Assembly (NCBI RefSeq): GCF_005869225.1
Contig: NZ_SWFP01000022.1
Location: 1 to 45,971, forward strand
DNA length: 45,971 nucleotides
Origin: Dyadobacter bucti
GTDB taxonomy: Bacteria > Bacteroidota > Bacteroidia > Cytophagales > Spirosomataceae
Direction of reading: 5' to 3'
Position 1 is the first letter of the stretch, and each line of letters starts with the position of its first letter. The notes below the pieces were generated by a model. It searched no databases and was not told the origin of the DNA. It was given only the letters and a program-made list of their open reading frames with translations. The position numbers and the translations under genes are program-made. This document shows, one piece after another, positions 15,825 to 24,343 of this stretch.

Positions 15825-16164
15825 GACTTTAATTTCTAGGAAAACATTTTACAGTTTAACGTGCTATGTCATAATATTCTGTAACTAGTTTTCATGAACC
15901 GCTAATCTGTAATCTGAAAAGCCCGAATTAGCGAAAAATAACCTACAAGGGAATGAAAACCGGACTAGCAGAAAAACCCACCGGTTTATTTTGGAGAATA
16001 ATCTCATAGATAATATCAATGACGGATATTCGGATAAATAAAATGTACTGGATGTCGGACTATACTGATTAGTCTGTGAAACTTCAAACCAAATGGGACA
16101 GACGAGTGGCTGCCTCACCTTGAAGGATGTTGCTCTGCTCGCCGAAAATTGCATGCGTCATCTG
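15825..16164. other. Intergenic between Fic and ankyrin genes
   Basis: No credible gene. AAACCGG/CCGGTTT (15957-15987) with a 17-base loop is a weak hairpin between two converging genes and may act as a terminator. Confidence 0.35.
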
Positions 16165-16919
16165 TCAAAGGCCGGAAGGAATCTCTGCTAACTCGCTCGC
16201 TGATTTTGCCCCTTGCCTGTGTAACCACTCAACGAGGTCGTCTGCTCCTTCCCGATGTGCAGCATCCAAGGGTGATAGATTTTCCCAGTCCGGAATCCAG
16301 TTTATATTGGCTCCCTGTTCAAGTAAGAAAGCAGCTGCCACTTTTTGTCCGCCATGGCAACAGCCCCAAAAAGCGCGGTCAATCTCTCTCTTCTCAGGTC
16401 TTGAATTTTCAGTGAAATAACCCTCTAATCTCTCCATCAGGCCAAGCGTAGCAGCATCCGTTAAATTGGTCCGTGCGCCGAGCTGCACAAGCCTATGTGC
16501 AGCTTTCCATTGTCCAAAAGCTCTTGCATCAGTAAGCGGGGTTCCCCCGGCAATGACTGCGCCTTCGGCTTCTATATTTGCGCCTGCATCAATTAAAGCA
16601 TCAAGCGCTTCGATGTCATTACTACTTGCAGCCCAATGCAAGGAGTTTCAAAATGTGGACCGGTGAATTGTACATTCACGTCGCTTCCGGCTTCAACAAG
16701 CGTTTTGATTGTCTGAGCTACATTTGGGAAGTGGCCAGGCCAGTCTGTGGCAACATGTAGTAACGTACGCGACATGCCACAAGGGTCATTATCACCAAGC
16801 CTCGCTTTTGATAACCCAGGATTATCGGCCAGTAATTGTGTAAGCGCCTGGATATCCCCTGTTTGAATAGCCTTGACAACTGCAACCGCAAGGGGGGCGT
16901 CTGTATCAATATAGTTCAT
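16165..16919 (-). pseudogene. Ankyrin-repeat protein, one-base frameshift
   Basis: Two frames, 16593-16919 and 16165-16641, join into one protein of about 250 aa with ankyrin units (TLLHVATDWPGHFPNVAQTI, LHWAASSNDIEALDALIDAG, SPLDAAHREGADDLVEWL). Restoring one T after ACTCC at about 16642 would give ETPLHWAASS, the canonical ankyrin TPLHWAA. The start is taken as ATG 16919, 10 bases after the upstream stop; longer frames to 16997 overlap that gene. It is the last gene of the mercury-type operon; ankyrin proteins do occur in such clusters but their role is unknown. It is decayed or carries an assembly error. Confidence 0.8.
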
Positions 16920-16929
16920 TAATATGGGC

Positions 16930-17139
16930 TTAATGACAACAGCTTCTTTGCTCCTGGATAGGCGGGCACTTCTGAGATCCATATGAACAGAAAACACAGC
17001 AATCGCCGGTCAAAGGCTTCAACACGAGCTTACAAGAGCTGCACTCATAAAAATACATGCATGCGTCTGTTGGCATAATTTCTGTTTGCAGATGCCCACA
17101 ATTCGGGCATGTAATAACAGATTCAAGTATTGCGACCAT
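16930..17139 (-). CDS. GDCCVxC-domain protein (Cys-rich, mercury/metal context)
   Basis: A 69-aa protein with a zinc-ribbon-like pair CPNC (11-14) and CSSC (33-36), the family signature GDCCVFC (45-51), CPP near 58 and a terminal Cys pair. This is the GDCCVxC family, in which some members carry selenocysteine; here all positions are Cys. It begins one base after the merTP stop, so it is co-translated with it. Family members accompany MerT/MerTP genes; metal binding is likely and the exact role unknown. Confidence 0.88.
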   Translation of the reverse strand: MVAILESVITCPNCGHLQTEIMPTDACMYFYECSSCKLVLKPLTGDCCVFCSYGSQKCPPIQEQRSCCH

Positions 17140-17140
17140 T

Positions 17141-17731
17141 TTAAAGTGTTTTTGTGGCTGTTACTTTGTACCCAGTCGCATCGACCGCTTTTTTAATATC
17201 AGCAATTGAGGTTTTCTTACTATCAAATTTGACGGTGGCCGCCCCTTTCTGGTAAGAAACGTCAACTGTCGATACACCCTTTAATTTAGCAACCTCCTTT
17301 TTGATATGATGCTCGCAGCTTTCGCAAGACATCCCTTTGATAGTTACATAGGCAACCTTTTGCGTCCCCTGTTGTGCAGGTTGTAAAACTTGCAGGCCAT
17401 TCTCTTGGTATAGCAGTTTTGAATAAGATGGGAAGGTTAACAATAGTAACGCCATTCCTGTTACTATTCCTAAAAACCCTTTTGTTTGCCAAAAGAAGGT
17501 TCTGTTTGTGTCGCAAGCGCAGTCTTTCATTTTATTGGATTTAAATTGTTCATACCAGGCCCAACCTAATGCCCCAATCGTCAGAGCAATGCTATAAGGA
17601 CGAAAGGATTCAAGCCACGCGAATCCACTCGCCGAGCCAGAAGTACCTAGAATTACAGCTAACAGCGGAATTGTGCAGCAGAGCGAAGAAGCAAATGCGG
17701 TGAAAAGCCCAATCAATCCTGTCGTTTTCAT
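17141..17731 (-). CDS. merTP: Mercuric transport protein MerTP (MerT-MerP fusion)
   Basis: A 196-aa inner-membrane importer fused to a metal-binding domain. The first helix carries the vicinal Cys pair (18-19) of MerT. A cytosolic loop has CAC (71-73), a further helix follows at about 85-102, and residues 125-196 form an HMA domain with GMSCESC (Cys136, Cys139), the MerP equivalent. In mer systems it passes Hg(II) into the cell for reduction, yet no merA reductase is encoded here. Ten bases separate it from its regulator gene upstream. Confidence 0.9.
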   Translation of the reverse strand: MKTTGLIGLFTAFASSLCCTIPLLAVILGTSGSASGFAWLESFRPYSIALTIGALGWAWYEQFKSNKMKDCACDTNRTFFWQTKGFLGIVTGMALLLLTFPSYSKLLYQENGLQVLQPAQQGTQKVAYVTIKGMSCESCEHHIKKEVAKLKGVSTVDVSYQKGAATVKFDSKKTSIADIKKAVDATGYKVTATKTL

Positions 17732-17741
17732 AGTTTAATTT

Positions 17742-18134
17742 TTAATTCAGGCTAACCGCTAGCTCTGACGACTTTTGTAAAGTGGTGAGATGTGCTAAAA
17801 TCGAATTCAAAATATCCAAGGATTCTTCCCGAAGGGAATAAAACACGGTTTGCCCGACCTTTCTGGCCTGAATCAGTTGTGCATCTTTAAGCTTACGTAA
17901 GTGCTGGGAAACGGCCGGAATACTCATGCCTAAAATATCGGATAGATCACAGACACATAGATTGTTCTCTTCCCGCAAGAGATAAATGATCTTCAAACGG
18001 TTTTCATTTCCTGCCAAGTCCATCACCTGGGCCAATCGCGAAAAGAATGGCTGAAATTCATTTATGGTTTCTGTGTACTGCTGGATTTTTTCTTGATCTT
18101 CAAAAATCCGGACACAACTTTGCTGATTGCTCAT
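17742..18134 (-). CDS. ArsR/SmtB-family metal sensor of the mer-type operon
   Basis: A 130-aa winged-helix repressor. LCVCDLSD puts Cys60 and Cys62 at the alpha-3 metal site. SIPAVSQHLRKLKDAQLI is the recognition helix region, and GQTVFYSL the wing. It heads the leftward operon with merTP, so it probably replaces MerR as the Hg(II)-responsive switch in this lineage. A dyad lies 38 bp upstream of its start. It differs from the ars operon ArsR, which has a C-terminal Cys pair instead of the long N-terminus here. Confidence 0.88.
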   Translation of the reverse strand: MSNQQSCVRIFEDQEKIQQYTETINEFQPFFSRLAQVMDLAGNENRLKIIYLLREENNLCVCDLSDILGMSIPAVSQHLRKLKDAQLIQARKVGQTVFYSLREESLDILNSILAHLTTLQKSSELAVSLN

Positions 18135-18171
18135 TTACATCATTTAGACTGCTAAGATACGGAGTAATTAA

Positions 18172-18195
18172 GTATTTAAGCAAATAATTAAATAC
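18172..18195. promoter_or_regulatory. Operator candidate for the mer-type ArsR protein
   Basis: GTATTTAA and TTAAATAC are perfect inverted copies around an eight-base centre, 38-61 bp upstream of the regulator start. AT-rich interrupted dyads are normal ArsR/SmtB sites. Confidence 0.55.
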
Positions 18196-18385
18196 GGTTT
18201 TAATTCTTAACCTTCCTTGTATGATGCAACTGCTATAAAGCCTTGTCACCGCTTTTCTAAATCATAGGCAACTGTTTTAACCCTATCGGGTTTTACTTTT
18301 CACACTGTATAACATTATAATATGTAACCTATTTCCGTGAACCACATTATTATGCAACAACTATGAAATACGGGCAATACGTAAA

Positions 18386-18429
18386 AATGCTCCGCTGTAT
18401 AACCATAATCAGGTGTACAACGGAGCATT
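18386..18429 (-). terminator. Terminator of the leftward copper gene pair
   Basis: AATGCTCCG-c-TGTA pairs with TACA-a-CGGAGCATT, one mismatch in 14 positions. On the minus strand the stem ends in GCATTTTTAC, giving the U-run. It lies 24 bp after the DUF6799 stop and insulates the mer-type operon from the copper genes. Confidence 0.8.
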
Positions 18430-18452
18430 CATTTATCGAAATGAACAGGCAT

Positions 18453-18794
18453 TTACCTGGTTCCTGATTTTTTTGACTTGTGTTTTTTCATGTCCATATC
18501 CATCTTACCCATTTTTCCATCCATATCGACCATTTCTCCTTCTTTAAGCGGCTTATTGGTACCGTCCTTCATCATTACGGTGCCATCTTTCATAATCATT
18601 GTTCCGTTTTTCAACGTCATATCCTCGGTCATTGCAGTCATCTCACCGCCTTTCATAACCATCATCTTTCCATCGTGCATCATTACACAATCTTTCATAG
18701 ATGCATGCATCTTGTTCATTTTCTTTTCTTTATCCTGTGCATATACACTAAAAGAAAAAAGAATTGCTACCATTAAGGCAAGTAATTTTTTCAT
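18453..18794 (-). CDS. Secreted Met-rich DUF6799 protein
   Basis: A 113-aa protein with a signal peptide (residues 1-19, ending VYAQ). The mature part contains about 21 Met in DGKMMVMKGGEM / NGTMIMKDGTVMMKDG repeats of the DUF6799 type, followed by MDMDMKKHKSKK. Dense Met motifs in an exported protein beside copper genes suggest Cu(I) binding in the periplasm (inference). It is the second gene of a leftward pair with the sialidase-like gene, 72 bp apart. Confidence 0.8.
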   Translation of the reverse strand: MKKLLALMVAILFSFSVYAQDKEKKMNKMHASMKDCVMMHDGKMMVMKGGEMTAMTEDMTLKNGTMIMKDGTVMMKDGTNKPLKEGEMVDMDGKMGKMDMDMKKHKSKKSGTR

Positions 18795-18866
18795 TGTTCT
18801 CGGTGGTTAAATTTATAATGGAATGGTGCTCAATAAGTATGCCAATGTATTCTCTTCAATCAGAAT

Positions 18867-19964
18867 TTACAATACAATGGGTTTTACCAAAATCTGTCCA
18901 TCACGTTCAAAAACACAAAGTGAGGTTTTTTTATCAGCCATCATGGCAAGTTTGGGATATTGACCTTTGCCTATCGAAACGGTTTTTTGCCCATTGGTGG
19001 AGCGAAATTGAATAGCCCCATCCTGTTGCCAGGCAATCGCAGGCCCTTTGCCAGTTTGCAAAATTACAGGGGTACGGCCAACTCCCAGTTTTACTTCTGG
19101 CTTTTCAGGCTCGGCTACATAGACTTCCAGTTGGCGCCTCCAGACCGTGGTAACTCTCCCATTCTCATCAGCAGCCAAGTCGCCGCCATCCATAGGACAG
19201 CCATCAATCATAAAGTCCCCTGTTCCAAGTTTTTGGGCTTTGCCAAAATGCTTGCCGTTGTCCTTAGAGCTGATCAGGTACATGTTTCGGGCCCCATCAA
19301 GCTTATTTCGGAACATAACGTACATACTGCCGTTTTGATCAAAAGAAACGGATGGCTTACAGCAGTCACAAATGCCTTTCTGCTCTCCCCGATAGATTAA
19401 TTGATTTTTCTCCCAGGTTAATCCGCCATCTTTGGAAAGTGACCCATATAGATTATTGTTGCCTAGCCGCGTATCCAGCCAAACAGTATATACATCGTTG
19501 CCCTTACCAGCACTTAGCCCAGAAAGAGCTTCTTTGGCGGTTGTATCCGCATCATTGATTTTCACCGGGGCAGACCATTGATTATCTGAATTGGAAAGTC
19601 GCATTGCAAATAAATCACCATGATGGTCACCAACTGTAACAACTGTATAGTCATTTGTTGTTGTAATCTGTGGTCCCCTGCCCATCCCAAGGCCCATTTT
19701 GGAAAAGCAACCTAACTTGGTAGGCTTGGAAAAGGATTTTCCCCCATCATTTGATGATACAAAATACAGGTCCCGCTGATCCCCATTTTTGACTCCATAT
19801 ACAATCCGGACCGTTCCATTTTGATCAATAGCTATTTCGGGCTGACTTCCTGTCCCAAGATTATACTCCTTTCCAACTTCCGCAGCCCGGGTAACAGCCT
19901 TTTGAAAGAACAGAAACATCTGAAGAGCGATCAAGAGCCCTAATTTGCCTAAAAACACGTTCAT
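18867..19964 (-). CDS. Exported sialidase-like (Asp-box) beta-propeller
   Basis: A 365-aa protein with an N-terminal signal/anchor (residues 8-28). Asp-box turns SSNDGGKSF, SKDGGLTW and SKDNGKHF mark a BNR/sialidase-type propeller. The catalytic residues of true sialidases are not evident. The Cys motif CDCCKP and CPMDGGD are unusual for a glycosidase and suit metal binding. It is divergent from the long copper operon and upstream of the Met-rich gene, so a periplasmic copper-handling role is likelier than glycan cleavage (inference). Confidence 0.75.
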   Translation of the reverse strand: MNVFLGKLGLLIALQMFLFFQKAVTRAAEVGKEYNLGTGSQPEIAIDQNGTVRIVYGVKNGDQRDLYFVSSNDGGKSFSKPTKLGCFSKMGLGMGRGPQITTTNDYTVVTVGDHHGDLFAMRLSNSDNQWSAPVKINDADTTAKEALSGLSAGKGNDVYTVWLDTRLGNNNLYGSLSKDGGLTWEKNQLIYRGEQKGICDCCKPSVSFDQNGSMYVMFRNKLDGARNMYLISSKDNGKHFGKAQKLGTGDFMIDGCPMDGGDLAADENGRVTTVWRRQLEVYVAEPEKPEVKLGVGRTPVILQTGKGPAIAWQQDGAIQFRSTNGQKTVSIGKGQYPKLAMMADKKTSLCVFERDGQILVKPIVL

Positions 19965-20099
19965 CGTACCTAATTTTTAATATTTTGATAATCAGCCTTG
20001 CGAAAAAGCTCGTTTGAGTTTTGTTTTACTAACTTAGTTAAGATTTAAGGTAAAAGTTGTAAAAGACGGGATATCCAAAAATTATGTAAGGCAAACCAA

Positions 20100-20116
20100 T
20101 AATTGTGTAATAAAAT
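20100..20116 (+). promoter_or_regulatory. 17-bp motif shared by the two copper transcription units, copy 1
   Basis: TAATTGTGTAATAAAAT is identical to 35735-35751 upstream of the CopA ATPase gene. Here it sits 38 bp before the HYC_CC_PP start, within a looser dyad CAATAATTGT ... ACAATATTG (20098-20126). A regulator site or promoter part is likely. Confidence 0.6.
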
Positions 20117-20154
20117 ACAATATTGTTTTTGGATTTTTGTACTTTATGCCATAC

Positions 20155-20556
20155 ATGAAAAAGCTTATTATACTTTTCCTGGCCTTTCTTTACCTTGGTA
20201 CTGCAACGGGTGTCACACTGACGCTGCATTACTGTATGGGCGAAGTAGTCAATTGGAAGACTACAAAAGCAGACGCAGATCATTGTGAAAATTGTGGCAT
20301 GGACAAGGGCCAATCCACAAAGAAGGGGTGCTGTAAAGATGAGTTTAAGAAGATAAAGACAGATGATTCGGGGAAACTGGTAGAAGCAGCTTTTAGCACT
20401 ACTATCGTTTCTGCAGCATTACCGGTCTCGGGCTTTTCCTATCAATTTACAGCAGGCTCATACCCTTCTATTTCAGAAAAACATCCAAGAAGTAATGCCC
20501 CTCCCCGAAGTAAACCAGTCCCGGTTTATGTTCTAAACTGCACTTACCTGATTTAA
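20155..20556 (+). CDS. HYC_CC_PP family protein, first gene of the copper operon
   Basis: A 133-aa exported protein. The signal helix (KKLIILFLAFLYLGT) is followed by the family marks LHYCMGEV, CENCGMDKG, CCKDEFK and a late PP (SNAPPRSKP). The name describes this His-Tyr-Cys / Cys-Cys / Pro-Pro pattern; it is Bacteroidota-typical and found beside copper and TonB genes. Metal capture by the Cys/His groups is inference. In-frame starts at 20137 (TTG) and 20146 exist; ATG 20155 gives the best signal peptide. Confidence 0.82.
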   Translation: MKKLIILFLAFLYLGTATGVTLTLHYCMGEVVNWKTTKADADHCENCGMDKGQSTKKGCCKDEFKKIKTDDSGKLVEAAFSTTIVSAALPVSGFSYQFTAGSYPSISEKHPRSNAPPRSKPVPVYVLNCTYLI

Positions 20557-20663
20557 GATTTCCTTTCCCTTCCGTGCCAGGCAACCATACTTGCCCGGTT
20601 TTTTGTGCTGTACTCCTGTCAGCGCCTGCTCAATCTTTGTTTCAATTCTTTAAAACACAAATT

Positions 20664-21731
20664 ATGCTACGCATAACCAATGGAGCAATGCTACTGCTTG
20701 CTATCACCTCATTTTCTGCCTGCCGTAAACATGTAATGGACGATATGACGATGGAAAAAAACATCGATTACCCTGCTGCCTATGTAGTAAATGGGGAAGA
20801 TGCTACCGTATCGGTGATCCGTCTATCGGATAACAATGTATCTGAGACGCTTGAACTGATGGACGCATCAGGAAATATGGTAATGTGGCCGCACCATGTT
20901 TACCATCTTCAAAGTTTAGGTGAGCACCGACTAACTATTGCTGTACCTGGAATGGATTTGAGCGGTGGGCACGCAGGTGGAATGGCCGGCATGAAAGGGA
21001 AAGTAATTGTGATGGATGCAGTAAAGGGAACTGTTGTTAAAAATCTGGAAGTGCCCGTTATGAACCACAATGCGGTATATTCTGCTGATGGAAAAGAAAT
21101 CTGGACTTCCCAAATGGACATGGAGGGAAAAGTGCTTGTCTACGACGCAGCTACCTACACCTTGAAAAATACAATATCAGTGGGTATGGAGCCAGCAGAA
21201 GTGACATTTTCTCCAGACGGTTCCAAGGTCTACGTAGCTAATAGCGGTGATGATAATGTATCGGTTATCAATCCTTCCAGCAAAGCAATAATAGCAACGA
21301 TCGCGGTTGGCGACAATCCGGTCGCCGCATGGATCGGTTACGACGGAAAAATGTATGTGGACAATGAAGAAGGCCAGAGCATCAGTGTCATTGATGTTGC
21401 AACAGATAAGGTTATTCAGACGATCACGCTTGGTTTTATGCCAGGCAGTGCCGCACATCTCGCTAAAAAAGAAGAGCTATGGGTCACCGATCCTGACAAT
21501 GGAAAGGTGCATTACTGGAAATGGGACGGCGCTATGAAAGAATGGATGCATGGCGGGGTCTTTGGTACCGCGGCTGGCGCACATGCTGTTGGCTTCACTG
21601 CTGATGGCAATACGGCTTACGTAACCAATCAAATGGCGCAAAGTGTTTCAGTTATCAATACGCTCAGCCATACTAAGATTAAGGATATCGCTGTCGGCAA
21701 AAAACCGAACGGAATCGTATTGAAGCAATAA
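20664..21731 (+). CDS. YVTN/YncE-type beta-propeller lipoprotein
   Basis: A 355-aa lipoprotein, with lipobox SFSAC about 17 residues in. The body is a propeller of 40-residue YVTN repeats: VYVANSGDDNVSVINPSS, MYVDNEEGQSISVID, AYVTNQMAQSVSVINTLS. An early insert rich in Met, His and Gly (GMDLSGGHAGGMAGMKG) is suited to copper. YncE-like proteins are periplasmic scaffolds, some linked to metal stress. The frame is open from 20574 but ATG 20664 starts the lipoprotein signal. Second gene of the rightward copper run. Confidence 0.82.
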   Translation: MLRITNGAMLLLAITSFSACRKHVMDDMTMEKNIDYPAAYVVNGEDATVSVIRLSDNNVSETLELMDASGNMVMWPHHVYHLQSLGEHRLTIAVPGMDLSGGHAGGMAGMKGKVIVMDAVKGTVVKNLEVPVMNHNAVYSADGKEIWTSQMDMEGKVLVYDAATYTLKNTISVGMEPAEVTFSPDGSKVYVANSGDDNVSVINPSSKAIIATIAVGDNPVAAWIGYDGKMYVDNEEGQSISVIDVATDKVIQTITLGFMPGSAAHLAKKEELWVTDPDNGKVHYWKWDGAMKEWMHGGVFGTAAGAHAVGFTADGNTAYVTNQMAQSVSVINTLSHTKIKDIAVGKKPNGIVLKQ

Positions 21732-21764
21732 TCAAATATATTTTAACCATAACTAAATAAAACA

Positions 21765-22313
21765 ATGAAACCATTTAAGAAAATACCCGCACTGCTCTTT
21801 GTAGCAATCTTTACCTTCCCAGTTATGCTGTTTGCCCAATCCAATTATAAGCAGCCGATGAGCATTGCCAAAGACGGTATGATCACTGATGCAAGCGGGA
21901 CTACTATCGGCTCGGTTACAAAAGGCAAGATTGTAAAGGACCATCAGGGCCATAAATTAGCATTCGTGGATGGAGAAGGTAATTTGGTTGATGCCCATAC
22001 GAATAAAAAAATGGGGCGTATGGGTAAAGATGGGAAAACCTATTACAATGCAAACGGTGAGATATACCTAACCGTAAAAGACAAGGATGAAACCTGTGAT
22101 ATTTTTGATGCATCCGGCAAAAAAATCGGAAATGTCCATTCCAGTTATAAAGGTATGGCCTGTGTTTTACATTGCTTTGAGAATGGGCTGGATGCCAGTC
22201 ATAAAAAGCCAGCTGCTCCATCTACCGTATACGCCTGCCCGATGCACCCGGAAATTACTGGTAAAGAAGGTGATACTTGTTCAAAATGCCATATGAAGCT
22301 GGTTAAAAAGTAA
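21765..22313 (+). CDS. Exported protein with C-terminal CPMHPE metal-binding domain
   Basis: A 182-aa protein with a cleavable signal peptide (to FAQS, about residue 26). The middle has several short DASGxxIG-like beta turns (ITDASGTTIGSV, FDASGKKIGNV). The C-terminus is a heavy-metal-binding domain, YACPMHPE then CSKCHMKL, the treble-clef form seen on CusB adaptors. It would bind Cu/Ag in the periplasm and could hand them to the Cus pump (inference). It sits 33 bp after the propeller gene in the same operon. Confidence 0.82.
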   Translation: MKPFKKIPALLFVAIFTFPVMLFAQSNYKQPMSIAKDGMITDASGTTIGSVTKGKIVKDHQGHKLAFVDGEGNLVDAHTNKKMGRMGKDGKTYYNANGEIYLTVKDKDETCDIFDASGKKIGNVHSSYKGMACVLHCFENGLDASHKKPAAPSTVYACPMHPEITGKEGDTCSKCHMKLVKK

Positions 22314-22349
22314 GATCTGCGGGACATTCATTTTAACAGATTATTTCTT

Positions 22350-23012
22350 ATGAAGTCAATTACAAAAGTAGCCCTTCTGTTGACATGCTTGTTGCTGGTG
22401 AGTGGTACATTATTATTTGCCCACAATGGGAAAAAGCACGGTAAAGCTAAGGTGGACCCAGTTCAGACGGCTACGCCTGCATTGCAACATGAGCATGGTG
22501 AACATGATAGCACAGCCATGCAAACGGCTATGAGCACGGCTGATCATCAGCACGGGCTCGGCGAGTTTCCAACATTGCACCCTTTGGTCGTACACTTTCC
22601 AATCGTTCTTTTGATTGTTGCAGCACTGTTACAATGGGTAGGCTTGTTTTTTTATAAAAAGGAGATTACAACAGTGGCCTGGGCACTTTTACTGTTTGGC
22701 TTTATTGGCGCTTACGCGTCATCGACTTGGTTTCATGCGCATACCGCGCAGCTGGCACCAGCTATTCAAGCTATACTCGAAGAGCATGAGAAGTATGCAT
22801 CTTACACACAGTGGCTGTCAGGGATAGCCCTGCTGGTACAGTCTGTCAACATATTTTTCCTGAAAAGAAATCTGTGGGTTAACGTTTCCATGGCCATCGT
22901 CATGAGTGCAGCCGCATTCTTTGTGGCCTATACCGGTCATCATGGTGCGGAACTGGTCCATAAGCACGGTATTGGGGCAAAAGGCTATTTACTCGAACAA
23001 CATAATCATTAA
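22350..23012 (+). CDS. DUF2231-type membrane protein with His-rich loop
   Basis: A 220-aa integral membrane protein. After a signal-like helix, residues 24-70 are His-rich (HNGKKHGKAK, HEHGEHD, DHQHG), then LHPLVVHFPIVLLIV, the DUF2231 signature, and three more helices. His in HAHTAQ and TGHHG flank the membrane helices, so metal ligands may line a membrane site. Its function in the family is unsettled; the position directly before cusA suggests an accessory to copper efflux (inference). Confidence 0.8.
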   Translation: MKSITKVALLLTCLLLVSGTLLFAHNGKKHGKAKVDPVQTATPALQHEHGEHDSTAMQTAMSTADHQHGLGEFPTLHPLVVHFPIVLLIVAALLQWVGLFFYKKEITTVAWALLLFGFIGAYASSTWFHAHTAQLAPAIQAILEEHEKYASYTQWLSGIALLVQSVNIFFLKRNLWVNVSMAIVMSAAAFFVAYTGHHGAELVHKHGIGAKGYLLEQHNH

Positions 23013-23047
23013 ATCAGGGCCTGTTAAGGGTAAAATACAGAAATTGT

Positions 23048-24343
23048 ATGGTACATCGCATTATAGAATGGTCGCTACATAACCGGTTCATTGTACTGGT
23101 CTTATCGGCAGCACTGCTCATATGGGGCGCGTTTGCCGTTAAGAAGAACCCGATTGATGCCATTCCCGATTTATCGGAGAACCAGGTAATTGTTTTTACC
23201 GAGTGGATGGGGCGGGGGCCGCAATTAATTGAAGATCAAATTACGTACCCATTAGTTACCAATCTTCAAGGGCTTCCCAAGATTAAATATGTACGCGGGA
23301 CTTCCATGTTTGGGATGAGTTTTATCTATGTCATCTTCAATGATGATGTAGACGTATACTGGGGACGTGAGCGCGTTCTGGAGCGGCTGAGTACGGTATC
23401 CAGATCGCTGCCAACGGGTGTCAGCCCACAGCTTGGTCCTGATGGAACAGGCGTAGGGCATATCCTTTGGTACACGCTGGATGCCCCTGAAATGGATTTA
23501 GGCGAACAGAGGGCTTTGCAGGACTGGTATATCAAATTCGCTTTGCAAAATGTGGAAGGGGTAAGCGAAATTGCTTCCTTTGGTGGTTTCCAGAAACAAT
23601 ACCAAATCACGATAGATCCTAATAAGCTCCTTTACTACCGCTTATCTATACTACAGGTAATGGGCGCGGTCCGCTCGAATAACAATGAATCCGGAGGAAG
23701 GAAATTTGAGTTAAGTGATATCGGCTATATCATCAAGACGTCTGGGTACCTCCAATCCATCGAGGAAATTGAGAATATACCAATCAAAAACCAAGGCAGT
23801 ATACCCATCAGGGTTTCTGATATAGCTTCTGTGCAGATGACGGGTGAAACCCGGCTGGGTATTTTTGACCAGGATGGGGAAGGCGAACGGGTAGGCGGCA
23901 TTGTAGTGATGCGTTACGGTGAAAATGCAGCAGCTGTCATTGAGAAAGTGAAAGCAAAAATGAGCGAAGCTGCCAAAGGGTTTCCGAAAGGTGTAAAATT
24001 TGATATTGTTTATGACCGTGGAGAGCTGATCCAGGAATCGGTTGATTCTATCAAGCACACCTTAATAGAGGAAATGATCGTAGTATCACTGGTGGTAATT
24101 ATTTTTCTTTTTCACTGGCGCAGTGCACTGAGCATCATCATCCAGATTCCCATTACCCTTGCTGCCAGTTTCATTTTACTGAATGCCTTTGGGATCTCAT
24201 CCAACATCATGTCCTTAACAGGAATTGCCCTGGCCATCGGCGTGATCGTCGACAACGGCATCATTATGAGCGAAAATGCCTATAAGCATCTTTCTCAGCG
24301 GTATGAGCAGTGGCAGCAGGAGCAGAAAACGACATCATTATGA
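23048..24343 (+). CDS. cusA: CusA-like HME-RND copper/silver pump, N-terminal part
   Basis: 431 aa covering TM1 (IVLVLSAALLIWGAFAV), the first periplasmic porter half and TM2-TM4, ending just after GIALAIGVIVDNGIIM with the proton-relay Asp at about 402. A normal CusA is about 1050 aa; this piece plus the next makes 1075. The stop TGA overlaps the ATG of the second piece as ATGA, and the break lies in the cytosolic loop between TM4 and TM5. Either one base is missing near the A-run at 24326 (mutation or assembly error) or the pump is made as two coupled chains. Confidence 0.9.
   Translation: MVHRIIEWSLHNRFIVLVLSAALLIWGAFAVKKNPIDAIPDLSENQVIVFTEWMGRGPQLIEDQITYPLVTNLQGLPKIKYVRGTSMFGMSFIYVIFNDDVDVYWGRERVLERLSTVSRSLPTGVSPQLGPDGTGVGHILWYTLDAPEMDLGEQRALQDWYIKFALQNVEGVSEIASFGGFQKQYQITIDPNKLLYYRLSILQVMGAVRSNNNESGGRKFELSDIGYIIKTSGYLQSIEEIENIPIKNQGSIPIRVSDIASVQMTGETRLGIFDQDGEGERVGGIVVMRYGENAAAVIEKVKAKMSEAAKGFPKGVKFDIVYDRGELIQESVDSIKHTLIEEMIVVSLVVIIFLFHWRSALSIIIQIPITLAASFILLNAFGISSNIMSLTGIALAIGVIVDNGIIMSENAYKHLSQRYEQWQQEQKTTSL

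Noticed and set aside
15885..16154. 89-codon minus-strand frame between Fic and ankyrin genes
   Set aside because: Composition looks random and it is not in operon spacing with either neighbour.
18478..18810. Antisense His- and Ile-rich frames
   Set aside because: They mirror the Met codons of the DUF6799 gene, which has a signal peptide and a proper terminator.
20038..20313. 91-codon minus-strand frame
   Set aside because: It lies over the promoter and signal-peptide region of the HYC_CC_PP gene and has no family features.
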